From Bacteroidota bacterium (lineage in GTDB: Bacteria > Bacteroidota > Bacteroidia > AKYH767-A > OLB10): a stretch of DNA of 64,000 nucleotides. This document shows, piece after piece, positions 18,645 to 27,021 of this stretch (position 1 is the stretch's first letter; every line of letters begins with the position of its first letter). A program made the translations under genes and the position numbers. The notes beneath the pieces were generated by a model. It worked only from the letters and a program-made list of their open reading frames with translations. It searched no databases and had not been told where the DNA came from. The stretch spans positions 124,001 through 188,000 of the forward strand of contig JADJOA010000003.1 of NCBI GenBank assembly GCA_016714005.1, given 5' to 3'.

Positions 18645-19478
18645 ATGAGAAAAAAATTACTTACCGCATTATTCTGTTCTGTTTTATTCATTACCAAATC
18701 TCATTCGCAGGCGCTTCAAACCTTTCACGATTTTTGGGGGATAACCATATTGGGCGATACCATTTCTTTTTCGCAATGGGCAGGTAAAAAATTGCTGGTG
18801 GTAAACACTGCTTCTTATTGCGGATATACACCACAGTTTGATGATTTGCAAGCGTTGGATTCAACTTATGGTGCCTACAATTTTGAAGTAATTGGTTTTC
18901 CGTGTAATGATTTTGGACACCAGGACCCGGGAGATGACAGCACCATAAATAATTTTTGTACCGGAATATATGGAGTGCAGTTTCAAATGATGAGCAAAGT
19001 TTTTATTGCTGTGCCTGACACAGCCGAATGTTATAAATGGCTGCAATGGCAAAGTTTAAACGGTGTGGCTGATGCGCAGGTAACATGGAATTTTCATAAG
19101 TTTTGTATAGATGAAGCGGGAGGATGGGTTGCACACCACCCTTCTCAAACCCTACCATTTGATACAGCAATTGTAAACTGGATTTTAAACACACCACCCG
19201 TTGCAACAGGAATAAAAAACGATTCAAACGCTGATTATTTCACACTTTTAAAAAATCCAACGGATAATGGTTTTACCATTGAGGCAAACCTGAAAAATGC
19301 TGAGAGCATTACTGTTGATGTTATTGGCTACAACGGAAATCTAGTTTCGAGCAAAGGTTTTAATTTAAATGCGGGCATTAATTATATAGAGCCTGATGCC
19401 GTTTTAACCAAAGGAGTTTATTTTATAAAAGTTAACGGGCAAAATTTTAACCGTGTTTTAAAAGCCATTAAACTTTAG
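18645..19478 (+). CDS. Secreted glutathione peroxidase with T9SS sorting domain
   Basis: This 277-residue protein has a signal peptide ending near SHSQA, then a thioredoxin-fold glutathione peroxidase domain. The active-site block is NTASYCGYTPQF with Cys59 as the peroxidatic residue. The second conserved block is FPCNDFGHQDPG, and WNFHKF is the third. The last 75 residues or so (after TGIKNDSN) form a T9SS type A sorting domain ending GVYFIKVNGQNFNRVLKAIK. The enzyme should therefore reduce peroxides outside the cell or on its surface, an unusual place for this family. A weak -7-like box, TATATTAG, is at 18614-18621. The stop overlaps the convergent neighbour by four bases. Confidence 0.9.
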   Translation: MRKKLLTALFCSVLFITKSHSQALQTFHDFWGITILGDTISFSQWAGKKLLVVNTASYCGYTPQFDDLQALDSTYGAYNFEVIGFPCNDFGHQDPGDDSTINNFCTGIYGVQFQMMSKVFIAVPDTAECYKWLQWQSLNGVADAQVTWNFHKFCIDEAGGWVAHHPSQTLPFDTAIVNWILNTPPVATGIKNDSNADYFTLLKNPTDNGFTIEANLKNAESITVDVIGYNGNLVSSKGFNLNAGINYIEPDAVLTKGVYFIKVNGQNFNRVLKAIKL

Positions 19479-20122
19479 TTGTTATGCAATAGTCTTAACA
19501 ACAGTTTAAATTTGGTTAGCGCTTTTGATTGCAACTCATTTATTTCTTTTACATGAATCTTAAAAGAGATTTTTAAAAAGTTTCTCTCTTTTATTCCGTC
19601 AATTATTTTTTTTGAAAGCTGAGAGGTTTTACAATAGTTCTCCTTGGTGAAATCATGCTCCCATGCGGTATTGCTTATACATATATATAGCGCATTAAAT
19701 TTAGCGCTGTTGAGTTCTTTAAAAACTCTTTCCTCATACAACTTCTTAAAGTTTCCGGATACAACCAACGAAACACTTATATGTTTTCCCCACAACACCA
19801 GCGTGCGAATTGCAAAAATATTTTGCGGTTAAACAAACGTGGATAATCAAGCACCATCCATGGTAAGTTGTTTAAAATTTTCTCCTTTGGTGATTTTGCC
19901 CCTGTTTTTTAAAATTTCCTCCGAAAGAGTTTCCTTTTTTGTGCTTACTTCTTCAACATATAATTCTTCAAGTAACAAAAGTTCTTTTGAAAGTTTTTGT
20001 ATAATGCGCGCCTTTGCTGCAAACAAGTTTTTGTTGGCAAGCAAATTAACTTCCTTAGTAGTAAAAGCAGTATTGCGTTTCAATGCTTTTGTTTGTTTAA
20101 GGAGCAAATATATGTGCAGCAT
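19475..20122 (-). CDS. Conserved-looking protein of unknown function (frameshifted)
   Basis: Two open segments (20122-19847 and about 19840-19475) join into one protein of roughly 215 residues if two single-base shifts near 19850 and 19810 are corrected. The first part is helical and charged (NLFAAKARIIQKLSKELLLL). The second has beta-strands and a motif ICISNTAWEHDF. There is no signal peptide or membrane segment. I do not recognise the family. Its start lies beside the 21-bp repeat array, and its stop overlaps the glutathione peroxidase gene. Confidence is in the presence of a gene, not in any function. Confidence 0.5.
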
Positions 20123-20214
20123 ATAAACACCTTGATTTTTAAACTTCCTAAATGCCTGATTGCAGAATCAATAATGAATTTTTGTAAGCTCATACAATTT
20201 ATGCCTTTTAAATT

Positions 20215-20570
20215 TAGTAATAGAGCAAGCTGATTGGGTTGTTTTTAAGCAATAACAACAGCCAATTAAACAATAAAGGAAGATAGTGAAATAATTGCAT
20301 CAGCCACTGAAACAATGTCAGCTCAGGGTTAAGCAATGACGTCAGCCGCTGAAACAATGTCAGCTCTGGGTCGATCAATGATGTCAGCCGCTTAAACAAT
20401 GACGTTAGCCAGTAAAGCAACGAAGTCAGACAGTGAAGCAATGACGTAAGATGATTAAGCAATGATGTTGGCGGTTGAGCAATGGGGTTAGCTGGTTAAT
20501 CAATCGTTCCAAGTCAAAAAACAATAATATCAGGCAATTAATCAATATCAACAAAAGTTAAAACAATAAA
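20215..20570. repeat. Array of about 17 degenerate repeats phased at 21 bp
   Basis: CAAT, or a one-base variant, recurs at the same offset every 21 bases from about 20215 to 20570, with a single one-base slip (a 20-base unit at 20467-20486). The central units fit GTCAGCCGCTGAAACAATGAC; outer units are more diverged. There are no unique spacers, so this is not a CRISPR. It fills the only gene-free stretch longer than 300 bases (20123-20654). Read on the minus strand it happens to be open for 82 codons as a Leu-rich heptad (LTSLxxx). I do not call this a gene. Confidence 0.85.
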
Positions 20571-20642
20571 GACCGATTAGTTCGTTAAATGTTAGTTCAT
20601 ATTTGCACTTTGCCCGGCTTCAATAATTGATAAAGTAAAATA

Positions 20643-20650
20643 TACCTTTG
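20643..20650 (+). promoter_or_regulatory. -7 box of the lptF-like gene
   Basis: TACCTTTG is an exact TAnnTTTG match. It ends only 4 bases before the GTG start at 20655, so transcription should begin at or very near the start codon (a possible leaderless message). Confidence 0.5.
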
Positions 20651-20654
20651 CTGC

Positions 20655-22076
20655 GTGTTTAAAATAAACAAACTCACCCGGTTAGTTTTAGTTGAATTTG
20701 CCGGTCCTTTTATTTCCACCTTTTTTATTTCGCTGTTTGTTTTGCTCATGCAGTTTTTGTGGAAATATATTGACGACCTTGTAGGCAAAGGACTTGATTG
20801 GTGGACAATAATTAAACTCCTTACGTTTACAGTAACCACGCTTGTTCCGCTTGCACTTCCATTAGCCATTTTGGTATCAAGTATAATGACTTTTGGCAAC
20901 CTTGCAGAGCGTTACGAAATAGTTGCAACCAAATCGGCAGGCATATCGCTTCAACGCTTAATGCGACCGTTGCTTATTACAGCCATATTAATAAGCGTGG
21001 GTGCATTTTATTTTTCAAATTATGTTTTACCGTGGAGTAATTTAAAAGCCGGTGCTTTGTTGTATGATGTGCGCCAGCAAAAACCAGCATTTGCAATTAA
21101 AGAAGGTGTTTTTTATAACGGTATTGACGGGTACTCTCTTAAGGTTGGCGATAAGGATGAAGATGGCAAAGGCATACGAAACATTATGATTTATGACCAC
21201 ACAGCTGCACAAGGAAATAAAAAAGTAATAGTGGCTGACAGCGGTAAAATGGAACTGACCGGTGATAAAAACTTTTTAGTGCTTACCTTAAAAAACGGAA
21301 CATCGTACGAAGAGCAAAGCAAGAGGCGCAATTCTTATGACAGTCGCCCGCATTTGCGTTATGCTTTTGCGGAGCAGGTTATCCGTTTTGATTTAACTTC
21401 TTTTCAATTAAACAGAACAGACGAAGATTTATTCAGAGACAATAACCAAATGATGAATATTTTTCAATTGCAATCATCTCTTGATACATTTATTGTGCAA
21501 CGCAATGCGCGGCAGGTGCAGTTTGAAAAAGACATTAAACCTTATTACAATTTTTTGCGAGATTCTACCGTACTAAATCTCACTGCCAATGCACAAGCCG
21601 TTGTACCGTTAAAAGATTCATCGCTGGCTTATAAAAAATCGGTATATGAGTACGCGTTAAATCAGGCACGCGCTGTTAAATCGTACATCAATGGCAGCGA
21701 TGAAGAATTATCAGCCCGCCAAAGGCAAATACTGCGTTACAAAATTGAAATACACCGCAAGTTTACCTTATCTATTGCCTGTTTTGTGTTGTTTTTAATT
21801 GGTGCTCCTTTAGGCTCTATCATTCGCAAAGGCGGCATCGGTTTACCAATAGTTATTGCCATTGCATTCTTTTTAGTTTATCATATCATTTCCATAACAG
21901 GAGAGAAAATGGCTAAGGAAGGACAAATTCCACCGTGGCAAGGCATGTGGCAATCGTCAATTGTTTTGTTGCCGATAGGAATTTTTCTTGCATACAAAGC
22001 CACGCACGATTCAGCACTTTTTGATGCTGACGCTTATCTTTCGTTTTTAAAAAAGTTCAACCGTAAGAAGAAGTGA
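20655..22076 (+). CDS. LptF/LptG-family permease (LPS export)
   Basis: This 473-residue protein has the YjgP/YjgQ layout: two or three N-terminal membrane segments (FISTFFISLFVLLMQFLWKY, TLVPLALPLAILVSSIMTFG), the conserved ERYEIVATKSAGIS motif, and a periplasmic beta-rich domain of about 220 residues. Three C-terminal membrane segments follow (IACFVLFLIGAPLGSIIRKG). It forms the inner-membrane part of the LptB2FG transporter that extracts LPS. Bacteroidota often encode the two subunits apart, and I cannot say whether this is F or G. The start is GTG; the stop overlaps the GTG of the next gene. It leads an operon with a glycosyltransferase and a GlcD-like gene. Confidence 0.9.
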   Translation: MFKINKLTRLVLVEFAGPFISTFFISLFVLLMQFLWKYIDDLVGKGLDWWTIIKLLTFTVTTLVPLALPLAILVSSIMTFGNLAERYEIVATKSAGISLQRLMRPLLITAILISVGAFYFSNYVLPWSNLKAGALLYDVRQQKPAFAIKEGVFYNGIDGYSLKVGDKDEDGKGIRNIMIYDHTAAQGNKKVIVADSGKMELTGDKNFLVLTLKNGTSYEEQSKRRNSYDSRPHLRYAFAEQVIRFDLTSFQLNRTDEDLFRDNNQMMNIFQLQSSLDTFIVQRNARQVQFEKDIKPYYNFLRDSTVLNLTANAQAVVPLKDSSLAYKKSVYEYALNQARAVKSYINGSDEELSARQRQILRYKIEIHRKFTLSIACFVLFLIGAPLGSIIRKGGIGLPIVIAIAFFLVYHIISITGEKMAKEGQIPPWQGMWQSSIVLLPIGIFLAYKATHDSALFDADAYLSFLKKFNRKKK

Positions 22077-23273
22077 AAATTCTGCAACTATGTTTACGTG
22101 TTCCTTACCCGCCACGTGATGGTGCTACCATTGCCATGTACAATTTATCGGAATCGCTAATCACTGCAGGCGCTTCGGTAAAAGCGCTGGCGTTCAACAC
22201 CAAAAAAAGTTTTGTGCCCGAAAAAAAATTGATGCGGGTTACAAAAGGTGGTTAATCTTGAAACCGTTTTTCTTGATGCCACAGTAAACCCGTTAGATGC
22301 AACTCTTAATTTTTTCAGAAAAAACGAATCGTACAATATCAAAAGATTTTACTCAAAAGATTTTGAAAATACGCTTATCAGGATTTTAAAAGCAAATAAG
22401 TTTGATGTGGTGCAGTTAGAAGGTTTGTTTATGTCTCCCTATGTTGATGTTATAAGGAAGCATTCAAAAGCAAAGATTGTAATGCGCGCCCACAATGTTG
22501 AGTTTGTTATATGGAAGCGCTTGGCAGATGCTGCAACAAATCCTGTTAAAAAAAAATATCTTTCTTTTTTAACTAAGCGCTTAAGGAACTACGAAAAGAA
22601 AATGCTCAATAAGTATGATGCCGTAGTTCCTCTTACTAATGAAGACGCAGCGTTGTTAAAAGAAGAAGGGTGTACACTGCCTGTGTTTTTGTTGCCTATT
22701 GGAATTGAAACTAAAAAGTTTGGCAAGCCTGTTTTTGATGCTGCATTTAACATGTTCCACTTAGGCTCAATGGATTGGATGCCCAACATAGAAGCCGTTG
22801 ATTGGTTTTTAAAGAATGTATGGGAGCAACTAAAAAAGGATTTGCCCGAAATAAAACTGCATCTTGCAGGCTCATCAATGCCAGAAAGTATAAAAAAACA
22901 GGCTGATAAAAATTTAATGGTTTACGACAGGATTGATGATGCAAAAAAATTTATGGAGGATAAACCTGTTATGATTGTTCCATTACTTTCGGGTGGGGGA
23001 ATGAGAGTAAAAATTATTGAAGGATTGGCAGCGGGTAAAATAATTATCTCAACTAAAATAGGAGCTGAAGGAATAAGCTATAAACATGGAAAAAATATTT
23101 TAATTGCCGATTCTCCATCTGAATTTATCAGCGAGATAAAAAAGATATACAACAATATACCATTAATGTCTGATATGAGTAAGGAAGCACAACAACTTGC
23201 ACAATCAGATTTTGATAACGAAGTGTTAGGAAAAAAACTATTGAGTTTTTATAAAGAATTAATAAGTAAATAA
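22073..23273 (+). CDS. Glycosyltransferase, GT4/GT1-like (one frameshift)
   Basis: GT-B fold protein of about 400 residues. The N-terminal half starts MKILQLCLRVPYPPRDGATI, whose glycine-rich turn is the acceptor-side loop. The C-terminal donor-binding part contains GSMDWMPNIEAVDWF and PLLSGGGMRVKIIEGLAAGK, a typical E-x7-E-like nucleotide-sugar site. The frame slips near 22245-22255. The GTG start overlaps the lptF stop by four bases, and the stop overlaps the next ATG (TAATG). Its sugar and acceptor are unknown. Linkage to lptF suggests a role in LPS or another envelope glycan. Confidence 0.88.
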
Positions 23274-24672
23274 TGCAATACAATAAAGTTACTACAGAAG
23301 TCATTGAGAAATTAGAATGTATTCTTGGAAAGGATTTTGTGCTTGCCGATGATGAAACAGTCTGCAACTATAACCACGATTACACCGAAGATCTGAAGTA
23401 TAATCCTGAAGTAGTTGTAAAACCAAGAACTGCCGCTGAAGTTTCTGAAATTTTAAAAATAGCAAATGCACATAACGTACCCGTTACACCGCGTGGTGCT
23501 GGAACAGGATTAAGCGGTGGGGCGCTGCCCGTTTACGGAGGTATTATTTTATCAACCGAAAGAATGAATTCAATTCTTGAAATTGATGAAAGAAATTTAC
23601 AATGCACCGTTGAGCCTGGTGTAATAAACCAACACTTACGCGATTCAGTTGAAGCAAAAGGTTTATTTTATCCCCCAGATCCTGCAAGCCGAGGCTCTTG
23701 TTTTATTGGCGGCAACTTAGCCGAGTGTGCAGGCGGACCCAAAGCGGTTAAATATGGCGTTACAAAAGATTATGTGTTGAATTGCGAAGTGGTTTTGCCC
23801 ACAGGAGAAATTATATGGACTGGCGCCAATGTTTTAAAAAACTCAACGGGTTATAACCTTACACAATTAATGGTGGGTAGTGAGGGTACGTTGGGCATCA
23901 TTACAAAAGTGGTCTTAAAATTGATTCCATTTCCTTCAGAAAATCTATTGATGCTGGTTCCATTTAGAACGTCTGAGAAAGCATGTGAGGCAGTGAGTGC
24001 TGTTTTTAAAGCAGGTATTACACCATCGGCAATGGAGTTTATGGAACGCGATGCGCTCAAGTTTGTAATGCAGGTTACTGATGTAAAAGTCCCGTTGCCC
24101 GATTATGTGCAGGCGCATTTACTAATTGAGGTGGATGGCAACGACCGCGATGTTCTTTTAAAGAGTGCGAAAAAATATCAGAAGTGTTATACAGTTTTGA
24201 ATGCGAAGAAATATTGTTTGCAGACACCGCCCAACAAAAAGCAGATTTATGGCGCGCACGCAGAACTGTTGGCGAGGCTGTAAAATCTCATTCAATTTAC
24301 AAGGAAGAAGATACTGTGGTGCCAAGAGCAGAACTTCCGGTTTTACTTAAAGGAGTTAAGGAAATAGGAGCTAAGTATGGATTTAACTCTGTGTGCTATG
24401 GGCATGCGGGTGATGGTAATTTGCATGTTAACATCATTAAAGAAAATATGAGTGATGATGCCTGGAATAAAAAAGTTCCGCTTGGAATAAAAGAAATTTT
24501 TGAGCTATGTGTAAAATTAAAAGGCACCATTAGCGGAGAACATGGAATTGGTCTGGTGCAAAAAGATTATATGCCAATAGCTTTTAACCAAACACAAATA
24601 GACTTGCAAAAAGGAATTAAAAAATTGTTTGACCCCAATTTAATTCTCAACCCGGGAAAAATTTTTAATTAA
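23273..24672 (+). CDS. FAD-linked oxidase, glycolate oxidase subunit GlcD-like (one frameshift)
   Basis: A protein of about 466 residues. The PCMH-type FAD-binding domain has PRGAGTGLSGGALPVYGGI near residue 75 and DPASRGSCFIGGNLAECAGG near 140. The frame changes once around 24184-24280. The C-terminal oxidase domain follows with CYGHAGDGNLHVNI and the end GTISGEHGIGLVQKDYM and LFDPNLILNPGKIF, both signatures of GlcD, D-lactate and D-2-hydroxyglutarate dehydrogenases. The substrate is a 2-hydroxy acid but cannot be chosen from sequence alone. No iron-sulfur partner gene (GlcF) is adjacent. It ends overlapping the convergent rlmD gene by 8 bases. Confidence 0.9.
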
Positions 24673-25819
24673 TCAACTCTAACAAAGCGACATTTTCCAC
24701 ATGACTTGTATGAGGAAACATGTCAACAGGCTGCGCTTTAATAAAGGTATATTTATCGCTCATCATTTTTAGTCTCTTGCCTGGGTTGAAGGGTTGCAAC
24801 TTACATATACAATCCTTTTCGCATCACTCAATAAAATATTCCTCACCACATCTTCGTGCATTCCTGAGCGTGGCGGATCTGTTATAATCACATCAGGCTT
24901 GCCATGCTTTTCAAAAATATCTTTACCAAAAACATCTTTCATGTCTCCTGCATAAAAAGCAGTATTTGCAATCTTATTTATCACTGCATTCTCTTTTGCG
25001 GCTTCAATTGATTCGGGAACGTATTCAATTCCGGTTACAAAATTTGCGTTGCGGGCAACATAAAGCGCTATGGTTCCTGTTCCGGTGTATAAATCAAATA
25101 CATTTTCCTTCCCGCTTAAGCCGGCAAACTCCCGCGTAACGCTATAAAGCTTATGCGCCTGCTTTGTGTTGGTTTGAAAAAATGTTTTTGGACCAATCCT
25201 GAATTTCAAACCATCAAACTCCTCCTCAATAAAAGCATTGCCAAAAAATAATATTGGTTTAAGGTCAGAGTAGTTATCATTTTTCTTCTCATTAACTATG
25301 TAATAAACCGATTTTAGTTCAGGAAAATTCTTTACTAAATCACTCAATAGGAGTTCAACCAACTCCGACTTGTTTTCATACACTATCAAAATAACCATCC
25401 ATTCATTGCTAATACTTGAGCGAAAAATTACATTTCTCAAAAAACCTTCCTGAGCTTTTATATTAAAAAAAGGAATGTTGTTCTTGAGAGCAGTTTCTTT
25501 AAGCCTGTTCCTGATTTTATTATGCAACAAGTGTTGCAAATGACATTGTTCAATATTTAAAACTTTATCAAATTGTCCGGGAACATGAAACCCCAATGCG
25601 GGTTTTGCCAAATAGCTTTTATCAGCAAGTTGATCTTGAGTCAGCCACTCACGGTTGCTAAAAGTAAATTCCAACTTATTTCTGTACTCAAAAAATTCAG
25701 GCAACCATATCGCCCGGAACAGTATCCTTAACAAACATTACCTGTCCGTCAATTCTTGCAACGCCTCTCCCATCCTCCGTGATGTCGGTTATTAAAATAT
25801 CAGTATAAATTTTTTCCAT
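24665..25819 (-). CDS. rlmD: 23S rRNA uracil-C5-methyltransferase, RlmD-like, lacking the Fe-S segment
   Basis: The start at ATG 25819-25817 gives a TRAM domain (MEKIYTDILITDITEDGRGV, ending VPGD). The methyltransferase part follows with the SAM motif DLYTGTGTIALYVA, TDPPRSGM and catalytic Cys in VYVSCNPSTQARD. Two frame changes are needed, near 25705 and near 24780. The usual 80-90 residues between TRAM and EYRNKLEFTFSN, which carry three of the four cysteines of the 4Fe-4S cluster, are missing. The fourth (IEQCHL) is present. This is either a real internal deletion or an assembly deletion. The family otherwise methylates U1939 or U747 of 23S rRNA. Confidence 0.82.
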
Positions 25820-25918
25820 AACTTATTTAGACAAAGAAATGAATTTAAATAAAGACGATACAGTATCCTTATGATTATAACCGCATTTCTTAAAAATTTT
25901 TGTGAATTGATATTTTTA

Positions 25919-25926
25919 TACTTTTG
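25919..25926 (+). promoter_or_regulatory. -7 box of the DUF3276 gene
   Basis: TACTTTTG is an exact match to TAnnTTTG, 38 bases upstream of the ATG. A TTG triplet about 10-12 bases further upstream is too close to be a standard -33 element. Confidence 0.45.
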
Positions 25927-25964
25927 TCAAAACCCAAGAGAATTAAAAACACTAAAACAAGATT

Positions 25965-26294
25965 ATGTCTGAATTTGAAAACAACTCACAACGTGACGAG
26001 ATTTTCAGTAAAGCCGTTAGAGCAGGAAAAAGAACCTACTTTTTTGATGTAAAATCAACCCGCGCAAATGAGTACTATCTTACCATTACTGAAAGTAAAA
26101 AGAAGTTTGACCAAGGCGGAGAAAAGGCATTTTATGAAAAGCACAAAATCTTTTTGTACAAGGAAGATTTTGAAAAGTTTATCGAAGGCTTAAACGAAGC
26201 ACTCTCTCACATCAAAACCAATCAACCTGAAATTACCAAACGAGAGGATGGAAATTCCTTTACCGATGTTAATTTCAATGATTTGGGTGCTTAA
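25965..26294 (+). CDS. DUF3276 / PUR-alpha-like nucleic-acid-binding protein
   Basis: This 109-residue protein contains one PUR repeat: KAVRAGKRTYFFDVKSTRAN, then EYYLTITESKKKF, followed by a helix (YKEDFEKFIEGLNEALSHI). It belongs to DUF3276, the bacterial relatives of PUR-alpha such as Borrelia BpuR, which bind single-stranded DNA or RNA. It is highly conserved in Bacteroidota. It is transcribed from its own promoter and stands alone. The regulatory target is unknown. Confidence 0.9.
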   Translation: MSEFENNSQRDEIFSKAVRAGKRTYFFDVKSTRANEYYLTITESKKKFDQGGEKAFYEKHKIFLYKEDFEKFIEGLNEALSHIKTNQPEITKREDGNSFTDVNFNDLGA

Positions 26295-26401
26295 TTCGCC
26301 TTATTTATCAGACTGTTTAGCAGGCTGTTAGTAACTTTTACCCATTAAAAGATTTATTTAATAGTAAAACACACTATTTTAGTACAACAAATAACAAGAA
26401 C

Positions 26402-26608
26402 ATGGCTATCATCTCACTTTCAAAAGCTGAATTAAACAGTATAAGTCAAATTGGCAATTTGTTAAACAACTTAGCAAAAGTTACCGGTGGGGAGGAGATA
26501 AACGAGATACGTTACTACGAGGAATATTTTGCATCAAAAGCAGCCAAAACTATTGCAGCAAAAAAAGCTTCAAGTACTGCAAAATCTGAAATTGAAAAGT
26601 TATTGTAA
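26402..26608 (+). CDS. Small protein of unknown function, 68 residues
   Basis: ATG 26402 opens a short helical protein (MAIISLSKAELNSISQIGNL) ending in an Ala/Lys-rich helix (SKAAKTIAAKKASSTAKSE). There is no signal peptide or cysteine. It is supported by a -7-like box TATTTTAG (26375-26382) about 20 bases upstream and a strong terminator 23 bases downstream. It is therefore probably a real single-gene unit. The basic C-terminus might bind nucleic acid, but that is a guess. Confidence 0.65.
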   Translation: MAIISLSKAELNSISQIGNLLNNLAKVTGGEEINEIRYYEEYFASKAAKTIAAKKASSTAKSEIEKLL

Positions 26609-26630
26609 TTACACAACATAATTAATGATT

Positions 26631-26660
26631 AAGCCCCGGTAAAACCCGGGGTTTGTTATT
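26631..26660 (+). terminator. Rho-independent terminator after the 68-residue gene
   Basis: CCCCGG (26634-26639) pairs with CCGGGG (26646-26651), followed by TTTGTTATTT. It is strong and GC-rich compared with its surroundings. Confidence 0.8.
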
Positions 26661-26669
26661 TATAGGTAT

Positions 26670-27018
26670 ATGAACTTTATAATAAAATTAATTGCCTCGG
26701 CACTGGCGGTTTTATTAGTGTCCTACCTGCTACCAGGGGTTAATACCGATAATATTGTAACTGCACTTATTGTTGCCGTGGTTCTGGCATTTATGAATTC
26801 TATTGTAAAACCAATATTAATTCTATTCACTCTGCCGGTGACAATTTTAACGCTTGGTCTTTTCCTATTGGTTATAAATGCAATAATTATTTTGATAATT
26901 GACAAGCTTGTGGATGGTTTTATGGTGACTAATTTTGGTATGCGCTGCTTTTAGTATTGTACTGTCCGTTACTACATCCATTTTACACAGCCTGATTGAA
27001 AAGAAAAAAGAATACTGA
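26670..27018 (+). CDS. DUF360/YvlD-type small membrane protein (one frameshift)
   Basis: A protein of about 116 residues with four hydrophobic segments (LIASALAVLLVSYLLPGV, IVTALIVAVVLAFMNSIV, PVTILTLGLFLLVINAI and, after the frameshift near 26935, a fourth ending SLIEKKKEY). The pattern PGV followed by NSIVKPIL is characteristic of the phage-holin-like DUF360/YvlD family. It is an inner-membrane protein of unknown role. It converges with the AddB-like gene, whose stop is 4 bases away. Confidence 0.8.
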
Positions 27019-27021
27019 TTA

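Noticed and set aside
20214..20462. 82-codon open frame on the minus strand made of LTSLxxx heptads
   Set aside because: It coincides with the 21-bp repeat array, has only a TTG start, no promoter box, and the period (a multiple of three) keeps any frame open by itself.
20215..20570. CRISPR array
   Set aside because: Units are contiguous and degenerate with no unique spacers, the period is too short, and no cas genes are nearby.
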